NCBI GenBank assembly: GCA_022712775.1
Contig: JAFLJZ010000217.1
Coordinates: 1 to 5,898 of the forward strand
Direction: 5' to 3'
Source: Sulfurimonas sp.
GTDB lineage: Bacteria; Campylobacterota; Campylobacteria; Campylobacterales; Sulfurimonadaceae
Length of the DNA stretch: 5,898 bases
This document shows, one piece after another, positions 1 to 5,898 of the stretch. The notes under the pieces were generated by a model. It ran no database searches and was not told the origin of the DNA. It worked only from the letters and a program-made list of their open reading frames with translations. The translations under genes were made by a program, and so were the position numbers. Positions within the stretch are counted from its first letter, which is position 1. The number at the start of each line of letters is the position of its first letter.

Positions 1-388
1 ATGTACAGTATTGACACCCTATACAAGTATCATCTTCGTGAATAACTATTCCAGTTTCTTCGATTTTTATATACGAATTAGTAGGACACCCTATAAGACA
101 TTCTGGATCTATACAATGGTTACAACTCATCGAATTAAAGAGTTGAGAAAAGGCTGGAAATTCTCCACCTTCCATCTCTCCAACGCGTCTCCATTTTATA
201 TCTGCGGGATTATTATTTTGTTCATTACAAGCAACCTCACAACAGTGACAACCTACACAAACAGACGCATCAAAGTGAAATCTATACTGTTCACCCTCTT
301 GGAGTAAAGGAATATCTATAGAATAATTTCCACACTGCATTCCAGTATCGGTTTTGTAGTCTATAAAACTTTCTAAGGGTGTTTGCAT
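1..388 (-). CDS. DmsB-like polyferredoxin (four-cluster [4Fe-4S] electron-transfer protein), N-terminal part, cut by window edge
   Basis: Reading the minus strand from ATG at 388 gives 129 codons open to the window edge. An AGGAG lies about 10 bases upstream (399-403). The protein has three cysteine groups: C44-x2-C47-x2-C50-x3-C54, C89-x2-C92-x4-C97-x3-C101-Pro, and C122-x2-C125-x2-C128 at the edge. This order is that of the iron-sulfur subunits of molybdopterin oxidoreductases (DmsB/NrfC/PsrB type), which carry four [4Fe-4S] clusters and pass electrons between a membrane quinol partner and a catalytic subunit. The fourth group would lie beyond the edge. No signal peptide is visible at the N-terminus. 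It lies 75 bases downstream of norF on the same strand, behind its own candidate promoter, so co-regulation with the nor genes is plausible but unproven. Its partner and substrate cannot be told from this window. Family is confident, function is not. Confidence 0.85.
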   Translation of the reverse strand, partial: MQTPLESFIDYKTDTGMQCGNYSIDIPLLQEGEQYRFHFDASVCVGCHCCEVACNEQNNNPADIKWRRVGEMEGGEFPAFSQLFNSMSCNHCIDPECLIGCPTNSYIKIEETGIVIHEDDTCIGCQYCT

Positions 389-416
389 TGTGTAGTGTCT
401 CCTATTTAATAAGGAT

Positions 417-422
417 ATTATA
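417..422 (-). promoter_or_regulatory. Candidate -10 element for the DmsB-like gene
   Basis: On the minus strand this reads TATAAT, a consensus -10 hexamer, preceded directly by TG. It would start transcription near 410, leaving a leader of about 20 bases before the ATG at 388. No clear -35 is seen at the usual distance, which is common for housekeeping promoters in Campylobacterota. The region is AT-rich, so a chance match is possible. Confidence 0.4.
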
Positions 423-431
423 CATAAATTT

Positions 432-459
432 TAAGCATAAGAAGTATTTTTCATGCTTA
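432..459. repeat. Inverted repeat between norF and the DmsB-like gene
   Basis: TAAGCAT (432-438) and ATGCTTA (453-459) are perfect 7-base inverted arms separated by 14 bases. The repeat begins 5 bases after the norF stop codon. It could be a weak transcription terminator for rrf2-norE-norF, although the stem is AT-rich, the loop is long and no clean T-run follows on the minus strand. It could equally be an operator, as it lies just upstream of the candidate -10 at 417-422. The sequence does not decide between these. Confidence 0.4.
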
Positions 460-463
460 GTAT

Positions 464-718
464 TTAATCAACTAATGGTAAGTAATAAGCACTAAAGATT
501 GCGACAGTCACTATAATCAACCAGATACTTGGAATAATTCTATACTTCAACTGCACATCTTTTAAGCCCATAAAGTATTCTATAATTAACTGCCCTTTTA
601 CAAAAACACTTAAAAGAAGCAACACTACAATAAAAGAACCAACTAATTTAAAATAACCTGCTAAAAATGTTAAAAAGCTTAATGTAATTAAAATTATAAA
701 TATTTTATTTGTCATCAT
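464..718 (-). CDS. norF: Small cytochrome c oxidase subunit IV-like membrane protein, NorF-type
   Basis: An 84-residue, very hydrophobic protein with three predicted membrane segments, roughly residues 5-22, 26-50 and 60-80. The motif KGQLIIEYFMGL between segments 2 and 3 is typical of the prokaryotic cytochrome c oxidase subunit IV / NorF group. NorF helps NOR reach full activity in other denitrifiers, but its exact job is unclear. The start at 718 is chosen because it lies 2 bases after the norE stop (721-723), as expected for translational coupling; an ATG at 715 is equally possible. The frame is open to an ATG at 760, but that start would overlap norE by 40 bases, add a polar stretch before the first membrane segment and has no visible ribosome-binding site. 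It is the last gene of the rrf2-norE-norF group. Confidence 0.75.
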   Translation of the reverse strand: MMTNKIFIILITLSFLTFLAGYFKLVGSFIVVLLLLSVFVKGQLIIEYFMGLKDVQLKYRIIPSIWLIIVTVAIFSAYYLPLVD

Positions 719-720
719 AC

Positions 721-1308
721 TTATCTTATTATGTACACTAATGGAAATAATATTATCCATAGTAAGTCTATTAAATGCCAGTATGTAGCTCCTGTTTCAA
801 CACCTTTATAATCATCAAGTGTGTACCCACCATTCTTCGCTTTTTGCTGTACATTGTAAAGAATAATAATGCCAAGAAGTACATGCATAAAATGAAAAAC
901 GATTAAAATAATATAAAACATAAAAAAAGTGTTTGTACTTAGGTTTATCCCTTGTGAATACTTTTCATATATTTCAAATATTTTTATAAATATAAAAATA
1001 ACTCCAAGTCCCATAGCTAATAATAAATATTTTGATGCCATTGAATTCGCATAGTTTCGGTCAATATTTTTTATAGATTCTACTGCTTTAACTACAAAGT
1101 AACTGCTAGTAAGAAGAATGATTGTATTTATAAATCCTGAGGTTTGATTAAGGAGAAGTTGTGATTGATTGAAAATTTCGACTTCACTTCGACGAGCAAA
1201 GGCGAAACCTATAAAGAGAAGACCAAAAGTTATAAGTTCTATATAAACTACAAGCCAAATTCCAAAATCACCAGGAGGTAAAGAAAGTTTTTGTTTTACT
1301 CTTTGAAT
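721..1308 (-). CDS. norE: NorE, cytochrome c oxidase subunit III-like protein, with apparent ATT start
   Basis: The frame is open from 1341 to the TAA at 721-723. From ATT at 1308 it encodes 195 residues, the usual size for NorE. It has five membrane segments, near residues 17-38, 57-76, 94-114, 128-152 and 175-195. Family signatures are PPGDFGIW before segment 1, a HxxHVxxG-like stretch (FHFMHVLLG) in segment 4 and TYWHLIDLLWI in segment 5. NorE is a membrane accessory protein of cNOR; it lacks redox cofactors and supports activity or assembly. There is no in-frame ATG, GTG or TTG between the upstream stop (1342-1344) and ATG 1041. A start at 1041 would remove the first two segments and has no ribosome-binding site. 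ATT 1308 has AGAAGGA 5 bases upstream and overlaps the end of rrf2 by 13 bases. The family call is firm; the start codon is inferred. Confidence 0.8.
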   Translation of the reverse strand: MQRVKQKLSLPPGDFGIWLVVYIELITFGLLFIGFAFARRSEVEIFNQSQLLLNQTSGFINTIILLTSSYFVVKAVESIKNIDRNYANSMASKYLLLAMGLGVIFIFIKIFEIYEKYSQGINLSTNTFFMFYIILIVFHFMHVLLGIIILYNVQQKAKNGGYTLDDYKGVETGATYWHLIDLLWIILFPLVYIIR

Positions 1309-1718
1309 TTGATTCCTTCTATATTTTCTATAGTAGTTTCTTCATACATCTTTCGTATCATACCCTTAGGTTTTATCCACTTATCATGTAAAATACATGT
1401 CTTGCCACTATCAGACCCTGCACAATTACCTATACCTAAGATACATTCTTCATGATCTATAAACTCATTAAATGCATTTAATATATTCATAATTGTTATG
1501 CTCGATGCTTCACGAGAAAGTTTAAAACCACCCTCTCTACCCCTGATAGAAATAACAAAGTCTAACTTTACTAAGTCTGTCATAATCTTAGTTAAGAACT
1601 TGTAAGGGATATTTAATGCTTCAGATAGCTCTTTAGCACTAATTAATTGATCTGCACCATAATTAGCTACATAGCTTAAAATACGAATAGCATATTGTGA
1701 TGTATTGTTTAATTCCAT
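1296..1718 (-). CDS. Rrf2-family Fe-S transcription regulator, NsrR-like
   Basis: A 140-residue protein with the Rrf2 architecture. An N-terminal winged helix (about 1-70) includes the recognition helix region around IPYKFLTKIMTDL (37-49) and the wing GREGGFKL (60-67). A dimerisation helix follows, then three cysteines C92-x6-C99-x8-C108 with a nearby CILHDKW stretch. In IscR and NsrR the equivalent cysteines bind an Fe-S cluster that senses Fe-S or NO status. The spacing differs from the C-x5-C-x5-C of IscR, so cluster type and ligands are open. It is divergent from norCBDQ and precedes norE-norF on its own strand, so it most likely controls both transcripts in response to NO. The start at 1718 fits the family N-terminus; a weak GGA lies about 7 bases upstream. 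The symbol nsrR is withheld because specificity is inferred from context. Confidence 0.85.
   Translation of the reverse strand: MELNNTSQYAIRILSYVANYGADQLISAKELSEALNIPYKFLTKIMTDLVKLDFVISIRGREGGFKLSREASSITIMNILNAFNEFIDHEECILGIGNCAGSDSGKTCILHDKWIKPKGMIRKMYEETTIENIEGIKFKE
1314..1320 (-). promoter_or_regulatory. Shine-Dalgarno sequence supporting the norE ATT start
   Basis: The minus strand reads AGAAGGA here, inside the last codons of rrf2. It is followed after 5 bases by ATT (1306-1308), the only plausible initiation codon for full-length norE. The strength and spacing of this site are the main sequence support for the non-standard start. Confidence 0.5.
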
Positions 1719-1745
1719 GTTTTTCCGTCGTCATTTTTTATTGAC

Positions 1746-1758
1746 ATTATATATTATA
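1746..1758 (-). promoter_or_regulatory. Candidate -10 region for rrf2-norE-norF
   Basis: On the minus strand TATAAT occurs twice in overlapping AT repeats, at 1753-1758 and 1746-1751. The nearer copy would start transcription around 1739, about 20 bases before the rrf2 ATG. The tract is a run of alternating A/T, so the exact element is uncertain, and no strong -35 is visible. Confidence 0.35.
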
Positions 1759-1784
1759 TATTATTAACTTAACATTAATATTAC

Positions 1785-1804
1785 TTTACTACTAAAATGT
1801 ATAT
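1785..1804. repeat. Degenerate third copy of the TACTAC-N6-GTA operator-like motif
   Basis: TTTACTACT at 1785-1793 is identical to the 9 bases at 1863-1871. In both places TACTAC is followed after 6 bases by GTA, but here the second arm decays (GTATAT rather than GTAGTA). It lies on the rrf2 side, upstream of that gene's candidate -10, where a regulator bound here could affect the leftward transcript. Confidence 0.35.
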
Positions 1805-1864
1805 TCTTTCTTCATCATTTTTTCTAAAAATTGAATAGCGTAGGTTATTATATTTAAACTTATT

Positions 1865-1882
1865 TACTACTTAAAGGTAGTA
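1865..1882. promoter_or_regulatory. Inverted repeat over the norC -35 region, candidate operator
   Basis: TACTACTTAAAGGTAGTA has perfect 6-base arms (TACTAC/GTAGTA) and an inner T-A pair. It ends 15 bases before the norC -10 and so occupies the -35 position. A dyad of this size is suitable for a dimeric regulator such as the Rrf2 protein encoded next door. Whether binding would repress or activate cannot be read from the sequence. Confidence 0.55.
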
Positions 1883-1894
1883 TTAATTTATAGA

Positions 1895-1903
1895 TGCTAT
1901 AAT
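1895..1903 (+). promoter_or_regulatory. Extended -10 promoter of norCBDQ
   Basis: TGCTATAAT is a perfect extended -10 (TGn followed by TATAAT at 1898-1903). The predicted start is near 1910, giving a leader of about 37 bases to the norC ATG. The hexamer at the -35 position is not consensus, as expected for an extended -10 promoter or one that depends on a regulator. Confidence 0.65.
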
Positions 1904-1910
1904 TCTTTCA

Positions 1911-1925
1911 CTACTAACTAAGTAG
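1911..1925. promoter_or_regulatory. Inverted repeat at the norC transcription start, candidate operator
   Basis: CTACTAACTAAGTAG has 5-base perfect arms (CTACT/AGTAG) around 5 bases, with a further inner A-T pair. It would cover about +1 to +15 of the norC transcript, a classic repressor position. Its left arm belongs to the same TTCACTACT-type half-site (1907-1915) as the repeats at 1863 and 1785, though the arm spacing differs by one base and the dyad centre is shifted relative to the half-site. Confidence 0.5.
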
Positions 1926-1946
1926 ACTTTAAATAGGGAGTTATTT

Positions 1947-3774
<1,828 letters not shown>

Positions 3775-3777
3775 TAA

Positions 3778-5583
3778 ATGCTTCAATATCTTGAGTACGA
3801 AGAGAGTATCGGTAAGGTTTGGGATAAGTTTTTAAAAAAAAGAACTTCCAAATCTTACGAAGAAGCTAGTATTTCGTTTTCTGATATTACTAAAAAGTTA
3901 AAAATTTTTTATCATCTTCTTGGTGGTGAAAAAGGTAAAGAACTCCAAATTACAGATAAACGCTTCATCGATACTTCTCGCTCTGTACTCGAGAAAATTT
4001 CAGATTTAGGAAATGCTTTTTATCTTGCTTGGCAAGATGAAAAAGCACTTTACCTTCCAGCATCACTCTCAATTTTACCTACAAAAAAAGAAAATGAAAT
4101 GTTATATTTTTGGCTTGTAGCAATGCTTGTAAGAGTGGATAACTATAGAGGAAGTCTTCTTTATAAGAACATGTCTGCTACAAAAGAGTTAATAACAAAT
4201 TACCCTGGGTTTAAACGCTTTTATGAAAGAGCCTCACTCTCTCTCATTGAACAAACGCAAGAATTGTCATTTCTTAAATCTTTACACGAAGAAGATTTAC
4301 AAGATGAACAATATCTCGAGCTTGACATGTATCCATTTCCTATGTGGATTTACCCAAATCTAAGTAAAAACAATAAATATAGCACTTTTGATGATGAAGA
4401 AGAACCTCTTAGAGGTGATGACAAACCAGAACAGACTGAGACACTCAAGATGAAAAAACAAGCAAATCAAATGGATGATAAAAAAGAAACCGATGGACTT
4501 CTCGCTTTTTTACCAGAAGCTATGATGAGTATTCTCGAACAAGTAAATGTTGATAGAAGCGAAGATGATAGTTTCGATGAAGATGCCCTTTATAATGCGG
4601 AAGACTTAGATGAAATAACACTCGGACGGAAAAAAGCAAATCTCTCAGCACGACTAAAAATGGACTTAGATTTAGCTGTTGATTCTAAAGAAGAGTACCC
4701 AATAGGTAAAGGAAAGTATCTTGATGAGTGGGATTATTCTAAAAAGATTTACCTTAAAAACTATGTACGGGTTAAACCTCTGCTTATTACAAATATAGAA
4801 CCACTCAGTCTCGAACCAAGACTACAAAAAATAGTTAGAAAAATCCAAGGTGAGATTGATTTAATGCAACTTGACCGTGTCAAAAACGATAGACTCCCTT
4901 ATGGTGATGAAATCAATATAGACACTTGGATAGACTATAAGGGACACCAAAACAAGTCAATGCACCACCAAAACTTTTATGAAAGCTTCGAGAAAAAAAC
5001 ACGCGATATGTCTACACTCATTCTCGCGGACGTTTCACTCTCAACTGAGGCGGGAATCACACAAGAGACCAGAATCATAGACATGATAAAAGATGGACTG
5101 GTAGTTTTTAGTGAAGCGCTTGATAGACTTCAAGATAGATTTGCAATCTATGCTTTTTCTTCACTTCAAAATACAAATGTACGTTTTGAGATTATTAAGA
5201 ATTTTAAAGAAAAGTATACTGCACATACACGAGGTAGAATTGATTCTATGAAACCCGGCTACTACACTCGGATGGGCGCTGGAATTAGGGAATCTTCAAA
5301 GATACTAGACAAACAACAAACACAAAATAAACTCCTCCTTATCATTAGTGATGGAAAACCAAATGATGTAGATAGATACGATGGAAGATACGGAATCGAA
5401 GATACAAAAAAAGCGATTGAAGAGTGTAAAAAACTTGCTATCACACCCTACTGTATCACTATAGATATGGAAGCTAAAGAGTATCTTCCCTATCTCTTTG
5501 GAAAAAATGGTTACGCTCTTGTTCGTGATACTTTAAAACTACCAACAGTTTTACCAGAAATATATATGAATTTAACAAAATAA
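3778..5583 (+). CDS. norD: NorD, VWA-domain activator of nitric oxide reductase
   Basis: A 601-residue soluble protein with no signal peptide or membrane segment. The N-terminal half is helical and begins with the LEYEESIGKVWDKF stretch usual for NorD. The middle (about 201-285) has strongly acidic, low-complexity runs such as DDEEE and SEDDSFDEDA. The C-terminal von Willebrand factor A domain (about 412-601) has a complete MIDAS: D418-V-S420-L-S422, T497 and D525 in ISDGKPND. NorD pairs with the AAA+ protein NorQ, in the manner of CbbO/CbbQ, to activate cNOR, probably by inserting FeB. The start overlaps nothing: TAG-TAA-ATG follows norB with a 3-base gap and no well-spaced ribosome-binding site (GAAGAGG is 14 bases away), so coupling to norB translation is likely. 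It uses Leu codon CTC 20 times, against 2 in norB. Confidence 0.93.
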   Translation: MLQYLEYEESIGKVWDKFLKKRTSKSYEEASISFSDITKKLKIFYHLLGGEKGKELQITDKRFIDTSRSVLEKISDLGNAFYLAWQDEKALYLPASLSILPTKKENEMLYFWLVAMLVRVDNYRGSLLYKNMSATKELITNYPGFKRFYERASLSLIEQTQELSFLKSLHEEDLQDEQYLELDMYPFPMWIYPNLSKNNKYSTFDDEEEPLRGDDKPEQTETLKMKKQANQMDDKKETDGLLAFLPEAMMSILEQVNVDRSEDDSFDEDALYNAEDLDEITLGRKKANLSARLKMDLDLAVDSKEEYPIGKGKYLDEWDYSKKIYLKNYVRVKPLLITNIEPLSLEPRLQKIVRKIQGEIDLMQLDRVKNDRLPYGDEINIDTWIDYKGHQNKSMHHQNFYESFEKKTRDMSTLILADVSLSTEAGITQETRIIDMIKDGLVVFSEALDRLQDRFAIYAFSSLQNTNVRFEIIKNFKEKYTAHTRGRIDSMKPGYYTRMGAGIRESSKILDKQQTQNKLLLIISDGKPNDVDRYDGRYGIEDTKKAIEECKKLAITPYCITIDMEAKEYLPYLFGKNGYALVRDTLKLPTVLPEIYMNLTK

Positions 5584-5601
5584 AATAACAGAGGAAATAC
5601 A

Positions 5602-5898
5602 ATGCAAAACACTTACTATAAAGCACAAGCAAATGAAGTTGAACTTTTCGAAGCGGCTGCTTCAATGAACTTACCTGTTCTTATCAAGGGTCCAACAGGG
5701 TGTGGAAAAACTCGTTTTATAGAATCTATGGGTGAAAAACTAGGTCGCGAGGTTTATACAGTAGTGTGTCATGATGATTTATCTGCCGCTGACTTAATTG
5801 GTCGTCACCTCATTGATGAAAATGGAACTTTTTGGCAAGATGGTCCACTTACTAAAGCCGTTCGTAATGGTGGCATTTGTTATCTTGATGAGATTATA
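5602..5898 (+). CDS. norQ: NorQ, MoxR/CbbQ-type AAA+ ATPase, N-terminal 99 residues, cut by window edge
   Basis: The frame opens at ATG 5602, with GAGGAA 5 bases upstream (5591-5596), and runs to the window edge without a stop. Walker A is GPTGCGKT (30-37) and Walker B is ICYLDE (92-97), with a DLSAADLIGR segment (59-68) between them typical of the CbbQ/NorQ/GpvN group. Family members are about 260-270 residues, so roughly the first third is present. NorQ forms a hexameric cytoplasmic ATPase that works with NorD to activate NorBC. The 18-base gap after norD and shared direction place it in the same operon. The order norC-B-D-Q differs from norCBQDEF in Paracoccus, with D before Q and E-F moved to the divergent transcript. 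Confidence 0.95.
   Translation, partial: MQNTYYKAQANEVELFEAAASMNLPVLIKGPTGCGKTRFIESMGEKLGREVYTVVCHDDLSAADLIGRHLIDENGTFWQDGPLTKAVRNGGICYLDEII

Larger units (their letters stand above)
1719..1946. promoter_or_regulatory. Divergent control region between rrf2 and norC
   Basis: This is a 228-bp AT-rich gap with no gene, shared by the two divergent transcripts. It contains promoter-like elements for each direction and three copies of TT(T/C)ACTACT, at 1785, 1863 and 1907, two of them forming inverted repeats around the norC promoter. No TTGAT-N4-ATCAA FNR/NNR-type full site is seen. Confidence 0.75.

Noticed and set aside
11..307. Plus-strand open frame of 98 codons
   Set aside because: It is antisense to the DmsB-like gene, whose cysteine motifs make the minus strand clearly the coding one; the plus-strand product has no recognisable features.
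464..760. Longer norF starting at 760
   Set aside because: It would overlap norE by 40 bases, adds a polar N-terminus and has no visible ribosome-binding site; ATG 718 directly follows the norE stop.
721..1041. Short 106-residue version of the subunit III-like gene starting at ATG 1041
   Set aside because: The frame continues upstream with the conserved NorE N-terminus and two more membrane segments, and 1041 has no ribosome-binding site.
1296..1341. Programmed frameshift joining rrf2 to norE
   Set aside because: No clear slippery heptamer is seen at the overlap, Rrf2 is full length with a normal stop, and an ATT start with a good Shine-Dalgarno explains the frame more simply. Not formally excluded.
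1741..1746. TTGACA on the plus strand as a -35 for norC
   Set aside because: No -10-like hexamer lies 16-18 bases downstream, and it is about 150 bases from the better norC promoter at 1895-1903.
1764..1772. TTAACTTAA palindrome as a CRP/FNR-family (NssR-like) site
   Set aside because: It lacks the 4-base spacing between TTAAC and GTTAA half-sites and is easily produced by chance in this AT-rich stretch.
5262..5665. Minus-strand open frames at 5262-5444 and 5474-5665
   Set aside because: They are antisense to the norD MIDAS region and to the norD-norQ junction, and show no family features.

Overview
The window is a nitric oxide respiration/detoxification locus from an AT-rich Gram-negative bacterium. 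The strong A/T preference at third codon positions, the closely packed gene order and the protein sequences suggest a denitrifying member of the Campylobacterota (Sulfurimonas, Sulfurovum or Arcobacter relatives). That placement is an inference; no rRNA or other marker gene is present.

Layout. Positions 1-388 (minus strand) hold the N-terminal part of a DmsB-like multi-cluster [4Fe-4S] protein that runs off the left edge. A short gap with an inverted repeat and a candidate promoter (389-463) separates it from a minus-strand group transcribed as rrf2 -> norE -> norF. These encode an Rrf2-family Fe-S regulator (1296-1718), a cytochrome c oxidase subunit III-like membrane protein (721-1308) and a small subunit IV-like membrane protein (464-718). 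A 228-bp divergent control region (1719-1946) follows, with an extended -10 promoter and repeated TACTAC-type half-sites. The plus strand then carries norC (1947-2393), norB (2398-3774), norD (3778-5583) and the start of norQ (5602 to the right edge), with gaps of 18 bases or fewer and evidently one operon.

How the genes work together. NorC (monohaem cytochrome c) and NorB (haem b/b3/FeB subunit) form cytochrome c-dependent nitric oxide reductase, which turns 2 NO into N2O. NorQ (AAA+ ATPase) and NorD (VWA/MIDAS protein) are the chaperone pair that activates the complex, probably by helping insert non-haem FeB. NorE and NorF are accessory membrane proteins needed for full NOR activity in other denitrifiers. 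The Rrf2 protein keeps three C-terminal cysteines and is placed to sense NO or Fe-S status and control both divergent transcripts.

Most unusual points: norE has no ATG, GTG or TTG start for its conserved N-terminal half and seems to begin at ATT, behind a good Shine-Dalgarno sequence inside the end of rrf2. The divergent region has two inverted repeats bracketing a near-consensus norC promoter. norD uses the Leu codon CTC 20 times against 2 in norB. The core is a known nor system, not a new one; novelty, if any, lies in the regulation, the norE start and the linked Fe-S protein.
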